From NCBI GenBank assembly GCA_003024985.2, contig PXIH01S0003765.1: a stretch of DNA of 10,834 bases. The stretch is one strand, 5' to 3'. This document shows positions 1-6,800 of this stretch, piece by piece. The notes under the pieces are model-generated. The model saw only the letters and a list, made by a program, of their open reading frames with translations. It did no database searches and was not told the DNA's origin. Both the position numbers and the translations under genes were made by a program. How positions within the stretch are numbered: position 1 is the first letter of the stretch; the number at the start of each line of letters is the position of its first letter. The stretch comes from Euperipatoides rowelli (taxonomy: Eukaryota > Onychophora > Udeonychophora > Euonychophora > Peripatopsidae).

Positions 1-79
1 AGAAAATAAACTAAAAAACATAACTAAAACATAAAAATAATTTAAATAAAACAAAAACTATTTACAGCTAGCGGCCAAA

Positions 80-199
80 ATGGCGCTACATCCGGATTTA
101 TCAAGGCTATTGATTCATGGCTGGTTCAGACAAGGGAAAGAAAATGACTGCATTAAATTAAAGAGATGTTTAAAATGGATTTATCATTTCTTTGTATAG
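80..199 (+). other. Short open frame in a GC-richer pocket, possible first exon or promoter-proximal site
   Basis: A 39-codon frame starts MALHPDLSRLLIHGWFRQGK and ends at a TAG. The start sits in CGGCCAAAATGGCGCTAC, a GC pocket in very AT-rich DNA. That pocket offers both a good eukaryotic start context (A at -3, G at +4) and a sequence close to the YY1 consensus (AANATGGCG). A strong donor-like GTAAGT occurs at about 209, but the frame stops just before it. I recognise no family. It could be a promoter element of a neighbouring gene, an upstream ORF, or chance. Confidence 0.2.
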
Positions 200-554
200 A
201 GTGGCGAATGTAAGTGAAATAGAACTATAATAAAATGTAAATCTAAAATAATTATTGAGGAGTTAGGTAAAAGATTATGAACACAAAATGTTTAACTAGA
301 TTATAATTATTTGTTAAGCTTGACTTAGCTGGTCATAATTCAGGTGTAAACATTGATCAAAGTACACAATATGGTAATATTCTACATAAAATATATTTAA
401 AACTCAGTAATATATTTAAATTACTAATAGTAATTTAAATTTATAAGATAAAAGTTTTTAGGACATTTGACATAAAGATACAGCAGTTCATTCATTAAGT
501 TTGACATATAGAGGCAATCATTGAATGAATCAAAACTGTACTACCAATCTGACA

Positions 555-603
555 CAATTGAACGTATGTGAACTTTCAGGACTGCTCAATTGAACGTATG
601 TGA
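555..603 (+). repeat. 17-bp direct repeat, period 32
   Basis: CAATTGAACGTATGTGA occurs exactly at 555..571 and again at 587..603. The 15 bases between the two copies are unrelated to the repeat. No third copy is seen nearby. Confidence 0.9.
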
Positions 604-1396
604 TTGTGTTCATGAAAGATAACTTTGTTTGGCTTTAGTGCTTTGTGGACTACTTAATGTTATCATTAATTTGCTATTTGTTTAATAATTTTTCATTGTC
701 CTAAATCCTTTTAAACATCTGAGTTCCAGTTTACACTTCATACTATGGTGAAAGTAGAATTGATCGGGTTGTAATAATAAGACTGACAACACTGCCAAAT
801 TAAGGACAAAACTAGATCCTAAGAATAAAACTGGAATAGCTAGCCTATTACAAAGAAATAAAAATTCACCTTCTTAGGTGGGTTTTGAACTTGATACATA
901 GGTTTTATGTAACATGTCAGTAAATGCCTTAAATTAATTAGCGAGAGTATAAGCATTAGAATAATTTTAAAGTAATAAAGCACATTTATTACTGTTCAGT
1001 ATTACTGTACATTATGAATTAATTTAAATAATTCACTAAACATAAGGTGCAAGGGAGAATTTAAACATCTTTCATTCTATTTGTCTGGTGGGCAAATTAT
1101 TAACCCTGCTGGTGATAATATTTCTATTTATTTAGGATATCTCCTCAATTTAATCATTAGTTTAGAAGACTCTAAAGAATAGTAGGCCTATTCATTAAGT
1201 ATTTTAATGAAATTATTTTTATATAACTAATTATCAGTGCACAAAAGACATCAGTTACAGAAAAAATAACCTAACAAAAATAGTGATCGTTAGAAGCATA
1301 ATTTGTAAGTAAGATGTTGTGTCACAAGGAATGTTAATGTCAATAAAGAAATTAAAAACTGTATTCTATGTCTATATTAAGGGGGAGCAAATTTTA

Positions 1397-1426
1397 TGCT
1401 CTAACCTACAAGGGTAGGTTAGAGCA
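1397..1426. repeat. Perfect 13-bp hairpin
   Basis: TGCTCTAACCTAC (1397..1409), loop AAGG, and GTAGGTTAGAGCA (1414..1426) pair perfectly. The core GGTTAGAG/CTCTAACC is the same as in the hairpin at 3630..3652. Confidence 0.85.
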
Positions 1427-1767
1427 ACTCTAATTAACTTGTTTAATCCTGTGTAAATAGAATATTAATTATAAGCTTAAGGGGCAGCTTGTAACATGTT
1501 AACCAAGTAGGGGCAGACTTTAGTGTATTGTATTTGACTATTGTATTGTGGGTAATTGCTAAACTAACGTGTTTTTTGGCATGGGTCGCCATTATTATTT
1601 TTATGGTATCTTCACCAACAGTGCTGTTTCAGCTCCCAATGTAATGTGAATGTATTATATGACAAGGTTCTACATTGAGAGGAACAGTAAGTAAAAGGAA
1701 TTGAATTTGTGTACAATTTAGACAATTATAGTTTTATTGTTCAAGCTAAATATTATAGCAAATTTAT

Positions 1768-1846
1768 ATGTGACTGTATAACATGAATGGATCGTAAATT
1801 CTAATATGTATGTGACGGTATAAGGTAAACGGATCATAAATTCCAA
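1768..1846. repeat. Two-copy tandem repeat, 37-bp unit with 42-bp spacing
   Basis: Units at 1768..1804 and 1810..1846 both run ATGTGAC.GTATAA...AA.GGATC.TAAATTC.AA and match at about 30 of 37 positions. Read on the minus strand they give two similar peptides, IYDPFTLYRHI and IYDPFMLYSHI, inside a 60-codon open frame. I take that frame to be a by-product of the repeat and not a gene. Confidence 0.8.
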
Positions 1847-1953
1847 GAAAGATACCACCTAAATACCAACACACTAAAAATGAATATCCCTTCTCCAGGG
1901 AAAAAAAAAAACATTTTATTATTTTGAACAAGGTATGAAATGCCAATGCTGTG

Positions 1954-1955
<2 letters not shown>

Positions 1956-2000
<45 letters not shown>

Positions 2001-2033
2001 GGGGGGGGGGGGAAACTTCCGGGGGGGGGGGGG
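1956..2033. repeat. Homopolymer block T44-G13-(8 bases)-G13
   Basis: A run of 44 T (1956..1999) passes directly into 13 G (2000..2012), then AAACTTCC, then another 13 G (2021..2033). On the minus strand this reads as two C runs followed by a long A run. A small open frame crossing it consists of phenylalanines and glycines and is not a gene. The abrupt switch from T to G resembles sequencing or consensus error, though a poly(A)-tailed insertion is also possible. Confidence 0.9.
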
Positions 2034-2251
2034 AGGAGAAAATTATTGCAAGTGAAAATTAATTCAAAGGTTTTTTTTCCTCCTTTTTTTCATCAAAAAA
2101 TCCGGTTGGAACACTTGGAGAGCAAAAATATTCTAACAAGAGTTGAATAAAAATTATTTTGAAGTTAGCTAATAAATTTATATATACTGTATTTTCATTA
2201 TTGCATGCAACATATTCTATGAATTAGTAAAATATACATTATGTAACTTAC

Positions 2252-2641
2252 CTTTGTAATTAATCCATACCCTTCGAGTTTTGGTCCTGTATGTAAAGAA
2301 TTCTCAATACTACTGTCACTATCGTGCCTGTATCTTTTGATAATTTCACGAGTATATTTACGAGATGAAATGTCATTGTCAAAACGCTTGTCTTTTTTAT
2401 TGTGTGCCTGGTAATGTTTCAATTCTGAACCATTTCTTTGTGAAGAAAACTTGTTTTTTTGGTCTTCACTGCTGCTAGTGCCTGAAGATTTTCTACTGGT
2501 TTTGTGCTTTCCATTTCTATCACTTTTTACTAAACAAGATGACTCATTTTCACTTTCTGAAGAGTTACGTCTTTTAAATTTTTTGCTTTTCTTCTTTTTC
2601 TTGAGTTTTTTCTTATCTTTTTTATCAAGCTTAGCTTTTAA
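2252..2641 (-). CDS. CWC25: CWC25 internal exon (long, lysine- and serine-rich), pre-mRNA splicing factor
   Basis: This 390-base exon is open for exactly 130 codons in the frame delivered by the exon at 4329..4398. It begins LKAKLDKKDKKKLKKKKKSK, directly continuing the family's leucine-then-polylysine block. A serine/acidic/basic low-complexity section follows (NSSESENESS, SSGTSSSEDQ), and then a basic Arg/Lys/Asp section. It ends in GPKLEGYGLITK, which matches the GYGL motif after the charged region in human CWC25 as I remember it. The acceptor is TTTTTTTTAAAAATTACAG and the donor is ACAAAG|GTAAGTTAC, both good consensus sites. The exon stops in phase 0; read-through past the donor adds 17 unrelated residues before a stop. 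The low-complexity middle is typical of this family and is expected to be disordered. The C-terminal conserved exons (the helical region near APGYTRKLS in human) were not seen and should lie beyond position 1. Confidence 0.87.
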
Positions 2642-3033
2642 CTGTAATTTTTAAAAAAAATATTTTGAGTTTAAACTTATATTTATAATGCTAGAATGCA
2701 TAAACAATATAAAGTCTGAAGTGATGGATGCTTGTCTATGGGATTTTCATTAATGGAATTACTATGATGATTATGATAAGAAATTGTGATGAAAAATTTA
2801 TGAAAATAAATGATTAAAAATTTTTGAGGGGTACTTAAGTTTGCCCTGTGTAAATAACATGGATATACAGTATTTTAAAATATAAATATTTAATTCAATT
2901 TTAATTATAAAAATTTTTAAATTTGTAAATAATTGTTTTTATTTATAAAAAATAAATTTCCCGTTATTCACAGTAAATCCATTTTTAATTTTAATTAATT
3001 AAACGAGAGAGTATTCTATAGTAATTTAGAGAG

Positions 3034-3238
3034 ACTAGGTTCCTTTTCTGAGCCAGCGTACTTGGTTAAAAAAAAACCTAGCAAGATGTTGGAATCCAGG
3101 GAAAAAAACGTTCCATGACCAGCTCAGCTGGGACACAAACTTGTGCTAATCCTAGCATACAGTATGTCTTCGACATGGATTCAGTCAGCATCGTTACTGA
3201 CTGGACCACGATGTCGGGTTTTTATTATTATTATTATT
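3034..3238 (+). repeat. SINE-like or LINE-tail-like structured block ending in (TTA)n
   Basis: A block with higher GC content than its surroundings ends in T5 followed by five ATT units (3224..3238), the kind of short simple tail left by non-LTR-mobilised elements. Just before the tail is a two-part hairpin: CGACAT (3171..3176) pairs with ATGTCG (3211..3216), and CAGTCAG (3182..3188) pairs with CTGACTG (3197..3203). Further upstream are the palindrome CCAGCTCAGCTGG (3119..3131) and the hairpin TGCTA-ATCC-TAGCA (3144..3157). GTTGGAATCC near 3089 resembles a tRNA B box (GTTCGAATCC) with one change. A convincing A box was not found, so whether this is a tRNA-derived SINE or a LINE 3' end is open. 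Confidence 0.4.
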
Positions 3239-3577
3239 TGCCCTGAAAATATTTTAAGTATAAAATAAAAAAGCTAAAGCTTAGATGATATTTCAAAGAA
3301 TAAACTTCATCTAAGGAAAAGAAGTATTGGTGTTTATATTACTCTGTATATTTATTCAGTATCTACTATTCATAAAGTATATACTGTAATGATTCCCCTG
3401 GGAGGCGGAGAATCGCTACATGAAAGAAATGGAAAGAATAAAATAATGGTTATAACAAACGGCTAGTGGTTGAAATAATATGTATTTAATTACTGGTCCT
3501 ATTGCTGATACATAAAAATTATAAGCCTCTTACTGACAAAAAGTAATATTGATATTACGGGAGGCGGTCATAAATTC

Positions 3578-3595
3578 TAGAGGGGCTACCCTCTA
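3578..3595. repeat. Hairpin TAGAGGG/CCCTCTA
   Basis: TAGAGGG (3578..3584), loop GCTA, and CCCTCTA (3589..3595) form a perfect seven-pair stem. It is the first of a series of inverted repeats in the CWC25 intron and shares its core with the next hairpin. Confidence 0.75.
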
Positions 3596-3629
3596 ACTAC
3601 TGTAAAATAAATAATAAACTATACAACAG

Positions 3630-3652
3630 GTTAGAGGGCAGCACCCTCTAAC
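3630..3652. repeat. Hairpin GTTAGAGGG/CCCTCTAAC
   Basis: GTTAGAGGG (3630..3638) and CCCTCTAAC (3644..3652) form a perfect nine-pair stem with a five-base loop CAGCA. The same nine-mer CCCTCTAAC also occurs at 3589..3597, so the two hairpins could exchange arms. Confidence 0.8.
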
Positions 3653-3670
3653 ATGCAATTTAAGAGAATG

Positions 3671-3719
3671 TTTGTGTGCACGCTATTCATTATATACTTA
3701 GGAAAAGCGTGCACACAAA
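3671..3719. repeat. Perfect 14-bp inverted repeat
   Basis: TTTGTGTGCACGCT (3671..3684) and AGCGTGCACACAAA (3706..3719) are exact reverse complements separated by 21 bases. The arms are much richer in G and C than the flanks. No terminal signature or target duplication tying it to a known transposon was seen. Confidence 0.85.
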
Positions 3720-3813
3720 TTAACAGTCGAATAACTAATTAGCTGATTAGCGTGTTCAAGAGCTTTTGAATATTTCAAGACATAATTTAGATTCAACAAT
3801 CTGCCACCTTATT

Positions 3814-3858
3814 TTAACATGGCATTTACGAGGTAATCCCACGTAAATGTCATATTAA
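3814..3858. repeat. Near-perfect 17-bp inverted repeat
   Basis: The arm at 3814..3830 (ending ATGGCATTTACG) and the arm at 3842..3858 (starting CGTAAATGTCAT) match as reverse complements at 15 of 17 positions. The loop is 11 bases. One of the two differences would still allow a G-U pair in RNA. Confidence 0.75.
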
Positions 3859-4328
3859 GAAAATAATTTATATCCTGAAATAACTCGGATACCCCTTGAA
3901 AACACCAATCGACCAATAAACAATAATCATAATAAAAAACAAACACATATTTTCAGATGTATAGTAGCCCATTTGTAATAAGCAGCACTGAATATGCCAT
4001 TGCTTCACACACACTGTATTGAGAATAATCTATCCTTTGTTCTTAAACATTAAAAAACAGACTAATTTAATCATTAATTTTTAAAATTTATGTTTGTTAT
4101 ATTTTTTAAAATCAATTAATTATGATTTAAAACAATTTTTCTAGAACCCGCCCCTCTCAATGCTAATCTATGGACATAAAGTGCCAATAGTGAAGATCAG
4201 GAAAATAATATTCTAAAAATCGTTCACACATTATAACGATTAAAATTTAATTGTATTCTTGAATTTATTATTTGAAATTTTTCATGTATTACGGTAATTA
4301 GGTTTTAAAAATATCAATAAACACTCAC

Positions 4329-4398
4329 CAATTGTTGCAACTGCTTGAGACGGATGGGATTATTTAATAATTCCTTTTTGCTTTCTTCTTCTCGCTTC
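4329..4398 (-). CDS. CWC25: CWC25 internal exon (short), pre-mRNA splicing factor
   Basis: This 70-base exon encodes KREEESKKELLNNPIRLKQL followed by QQL, plus one leading base (G) of a codon split with the previous exon. It corresponds to the human CWC25 stretch with the signature LLNNP/VLNNP followed by basic and leucine residues, as I recall it. CWC25 is a nuclear factor that joins the activated spliceosome and helps the branching (first transesterification) step. On the minus strand the exon is bounded by an acceptor (TTTATTTAAG|GAAG, with a poor pyrimidine tract) and a strong donor (CAATTG|GTGAGTGT). The reading frame passes in phase 0 into the exon at 2252..2641. No homologous upstream exon was found within the window, so the preceding intron probably exceeds 6.4 kb. 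The weak acceptor is the least certain boundary. Confidence 0.82.
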
Positions 4399-4808
4399 CT
4401 TAAATAAATTTAAATTTAAATATTTCTTAAAGTGATAAAAAAACAATTTATAGATATTATATACTGTATGTAAATATATAAAGCTAAACAAAAAATATAA
4501 ACTATAGGCCTACAGGTTTTATTTACTATAGTATACTGTCATAAAATGTTATCTATGGGCACTATCCCAGGTAAGTACACCACCCACATTTCTTGCCTAA
4601 AATTCTAGTATTGTGCTATTACTGAGTAAATATGCTGTCCTCAAGATTTTGCAAATTTAGAAATTCTATGGAATTGTATACCCTAGTCAAATAAGTGTAC
4701 CATCCCCAAATTTGTTATTTTGGGGCTGAAACAATTTCAACTATTGTTCGAGTCAGTGCACTGCCACCACTACTTTAGATTTTGATAGAGTTTTGGTAGT
4801 TTATCCTT
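4399..4808. other. CWC25: Intronic AT-rich segment upstream of the tandem array
   Basis: I see no gene here. The segment holds a TAGGCCTA palindrome at 4505..4512, a CCCCAAA/TTTGGGG hairpin at 4704..4725, and weak echoes of the tandem repeat from about 4566 onward. It is presumed to be intron sequence just upstream, in the gene's direction, of the short CWC25 exon. Confidence 0.5.
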
Positions 4809-5290
4809 CATAAATCAACGTTAATGTACACTATATAAGTGTATGATTTTCTATGTTCATAAACTAAAGTTGTGGTGTACAGCTGGATAAGTGTGCCGTT
4901 TTGACTTTGTAATTAAAATAAATGTAGTGTTTCCGATTCAGCAAATAATTCTCCAAACTCTAGCAAATGGTTCGCAATCACAAACTAATGTTAACGTACA
5001 GAAGCACCTGAATTTCTAAGCTCATAAACTAAGTCAAAGTATACAGCTTGATATGTGCATCATTTTGACTTTTTAATTAAAATAAATTGTTGGGTAACAT
5101 ATATAGTTACTGATTATCCAGACCTCATTAACTAGTTTGCAATCATAAACGTTAACATATATAAGAATCTGAATTTCTAGGTTAATAAACTAAGATTGCA
5201 GTATACAATTAAATATTTGAATCATTTTTATTTTCTAACTAAAAAGCATTGTCAGAGACGGTAAATGATTCCCCAGTTTCGCATCAACAA
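4809..5290. repeat. Diverged tandem repeat array, about 165-170 bp unit, three copies
   Basis: Three units start at 4809, 4979 and 5144 (spacing 170 and 165). Each begins with a CATAAA/CACAAA and AACGTTAA-like segment. It then has AATTTCTA.GTTCATAAACTAA-like sequence, a GTGTACAGCT/GTATACAGCT block, and a TTTTGACTTT.TAATTAAAATAAAT-like block. Each ends with a TTCGCAAT/TTTGCAAT/TTTCGCAT segment. Upstream, 4566..4808 carries shorter decayed echoes (TAAGTACACCACCCAC and TAAGTGTACCATCCCC), suggesting the array once extended further. The third copy runs directly into the retrotransposon 3' end near 5290. Confidence 0.75.
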
Positions 5291-5550
5291 ATTATTTCGG
5301 ACATACAACACGAATAAGAATAACAAAGCTGCCATTGGTGTTGTATAATATTTATTTCAGTCAGATCAGAATGAAGTACACTACAGGAGTCGTTAAGCGA
5401 CCTATACCAAATTGCAATGGCAGTAGGCAATCCATAATTAACTTCGTGAATGGGGCCTTGTGCAATGTCCGACATAACTACCGAGACCAACCCCGTAGAT
5501 CATGCTGCATGGTGTCCCATGCAGTGATCTACTTTTTTTTAATTTTTCTT
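5291..5550 (-). other. 3' UTR of the RTE-like element
   Basis: These roughly 260 bases lie immediately downstream of the retrotransposon ORF stop on the minus strand. They have clearly higher GC content than the surrounding DNA. They hold a strong hairpin (5495..5532), a smaller GTCG/CGAC hairpin inside GTCGTTAAGCGAC near 5390, and a terminal part containing two adjacent TTATTC units (minus strand). Open frames of 68 and 74 codons occur here on the two strands, but neither resembles a known protein and both overlap the UTR. In non-LTR elements the 3' UTR is where the reverse transcriptase recognises its own RNA, so the structure may be functional. That is inference. Confidence 0.55.
5495..5532 (-). 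repeat. Strong hairpin in retrotransposon 3' UTR
   Basis: On the plus strand the left arm GTAGATCATGCTGCATGG and the right arm CCATGCAGTGATCTAC pair over 16 base pairs, with a two-base bulge and a four-base loop (TGTC). It lies 17 bases beyond the ORF stop. The sequence on its high-coordinate side is T-rich on the plus strand (A-rich in the element's sense). The near-perfect pairing in an otherwise decayed element makes chance unlikely. Confidence 0.8.
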
Positions 5551-5829
5551 TTATTTTAGATCTGTTATGCTGTCTTCATCTAATGAATCTGTAATTTCAT
5601 ATATTTTACTTGCTAGTTTCTTCACTTTTTCTTTGTCCTTTGCAGCGTCTTCCCATTCTACTAAAGGAATTTTGCTTTGTAGCATATCATTTTGAAGCGA
5701 AACGTTCCATGGTCTTCCTATCTTCTTATTTTCTGGGCCTATTCTTTTGGCAACTTGCAGGATGTTATTAGTTAACCGCCGTCTAATGTGATCCAGTATT
5801 TGATCCTTTGATTCATAACTCTCCTCCAA
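5551..5829 (-). pseudogene. Retrotransposon ORF C-terminal fragment
   Basis: This 92-residue stretch follows the post-palm region. It contains ILDHIRRRLT (11-20), VAKRIGPENKKIGRPW (26-41), PLVEWEDAAKDKEKVKKLAS (55-74) and an acidic tail ending SITDLK. Many RTE-like ORFs end in the same order: an RRxx block, a glycine-arginine-proline-tryptophan block (GRPxxW), and then a basic/acidic helix with a conserved tryptophan. The terminal stop is followed by A-rich sequence and the 3' UTR hairpin, so this looks like the natural end of the ORF. The start given is only the first Met of the surviving open stretch. Function of this tail is not established from sequence alone. Confidence 0.68.
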
Positions 5830-6224
5830 ATTGTCCTTCCTCCGAGTAGTTTGGTTATTTTAGTTGATGGGATTCTTCAGCATTGCTGGGCGAATAATGA
5901 TAATATTAATCCTTCCATGTTTTTTAATGGTCTCCTATTTGTCTTTGTGGTGGCCATAGCTTTCATCCCAAATAGCGCTATAGAAATTATTATAGTTGTA
6001 TATATTCTGTATCATGTTCCAGGGAGGCTTATGTTTTCTTAAGGGAACTACCATTCTTGCTCCTCTTATTGCTTTTTCTATTCTGATTCTAGTCTATTCT
6101 TTTCTTATTATTGTACTGGTCAGGAAAGTTCCTAGATATCGCATTGTTTGCACTACCCTGATCTTGTTTTATGCTAACCTTATATCATCCTTCCTTCTAT
6201 TTTCTATTTCCATGGGATTCCATA
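5830..6224 (-). pseudogene. Retrotransposon post-palm (thumb/connection) region, broken by stops and shifts
   Basis: There is no long ORF here, but the minus strand keeps retrotransposon sequence across several frames. First comes MIWNPMEIENRRKDDIRLA, ending in a stop. Then VVQTMRYLGTFLTSTIIRKE (YLG codons at 6130..6138), then a stop and TRIRIEKAIRGARMVVPLRK with HKPPWNMIQNIY (about 6000..6040). A shift then leads to ALFGMKAMATTKTNRRPLKN and GLILSLFAQQC, a stop, and LLGGRTIWRR. The YLG plus spaced arginine/isoleucine helix is the standard segment following the RT palm in non-LTR elements. I count at least three in-frame stops and two or three frameshifts, consistent with an old copy evolving neutrally. 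Confidence 0.72.
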
Positions 6225-6800
6225 TCATAACTCACATTTTGAGATGTTCAAAGACATCCCTGTTGATTGGGGATTAGGGGTGAATTCATTAATAAATATC
6301 TCTAGGTCCTCCATGTCATCTGCAATGATTATCCGATCTGCATATGCTAGTAGTATGGGCAATGTAATATATTTTTCATGAAGATGAAATTTATTTAGTA
6401 CTTCCATGGTAGTTATTACTTCATGCAGTACTAGTGTGAATAGACATGGTGATATAGGGCATCCTTGCTTTACCCCTACATTCTTGTCTTGGAAACTTGT
6501 TGTCTGCCCATGCCATTGTATTGCTGTTTTCTTATGTAGGTCTGCCATTATAATTTTGTTTATCAGTGTGTGAGGAATACTTTTTTGCTTCAGAGTAGCC
6601 ACTAATGCATGATGGTCTACTGTCGAGAATGCCTTTGCTAGATCCAATGCTAAAATGTACATTACCCTTCCTTCCCTCCATGCTTCCTCTATAATCCTTC
6701 TTATCGTAAAAATGTGATCCTCCGTTGATCTGTTTGCTAGGAATGCCCCTTGATATTGGGGAGAGGGTGGCAGTATCTCATCAATCACATGGAACAACAT
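6225..6800 (-). pseudogene. Reverse transcriptase palm domain fragment with altered catalytic box
   Basis: This 191-residue open stretch is the core of a non-LTR reverse transcriptase, which copies element RNA into DNA at a nicked target. Visible motifs are NRSTEDHIFTIRRII (residues 23-37), the first catalytic aspartate in ALDLAKAF (Asp53), and the intact QGCPISP box (112-118). The usual YADD active-site box is here YADR (153-156; bases 6333..6344), so one of the paired metal-binding aspartates is lost. AFSTVDH also replaces the more usual AFDTVDH. The stretch ends SLNISKCEL, where a stop and frameshift break the ORF. Overall it most resembles RTE/BovB-type RTs, though other clades with QGCPxSP are possible. 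The changes indicate a dead copy. Confidence 0.85.

Larger units (their letters stand above)
1..1763. other. AT-rich segment with no recognised gene
   Basis: Apart from the short frame at 80..199, the direct repeat at 555..603 and the hairpin at 1397..1426, this stretch shows only AT-rich non-coding sequence. A weaker inverted repeat (TTCATTCA at 488..495 with TGAATGAA at 522..529) and a TAGGCCTA palindrome at 1183..1190 are the other notable patterns. It is probably CWC25 intron, since no C-terminal CWC25 exon was found here. Confidence 0.5.
2642..4328 (-). other. CWC25: CWC25 intron between the two recognised exons
   Basis: This 1,687-base intron has donor GTGAGTGT at its high-coordinate end and acceptor TTACAG at its low-coordinate end, and it interrupts the gene in phase 0. 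Its content is AT-rich. It carries a SINE-like structured block near 3034..3238, a G-rich motif GGGAGGCGG at 3400..3408 and 3559..3567, and a run of strong inverted repeats between 3578 and 3858. I see no further exon in it. The boundaries rest on consensus splice sites and on the uninterrupted CWC25 reading frame across the junction. Confidence 0.8.

Noticed and set aside
1935-2150. Plus-strand 71-codon frame crossing the T44/G13 block
   Set aside because: It is mostly polyphenylalanine and polyglycine from homopolymers, with no family resemblance.
2451-2654. Plus-strand 67-codon frame rich in F, L and S
   Set aside because: It is antisense to the lysine-rich CWC25 exon, where lysine codons read backwards give phenylalanine and leucine.
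5284-5559. Two overlapping open frames (68 and 74 codons) on opposite strands
   Set aside because: They fall in the retrotransposon 3' UTR and cross its hairpin, and neither encodes a recognisable domain.
5851-6277. Plus-strand open frames of 63 and 93 codons with membrane-like hydrophobic content
   Set aside because: They lie antisense to the retrotransposon ORF. The hydrophobic look comes from reading A-rich coding sequence on the opposite strand.
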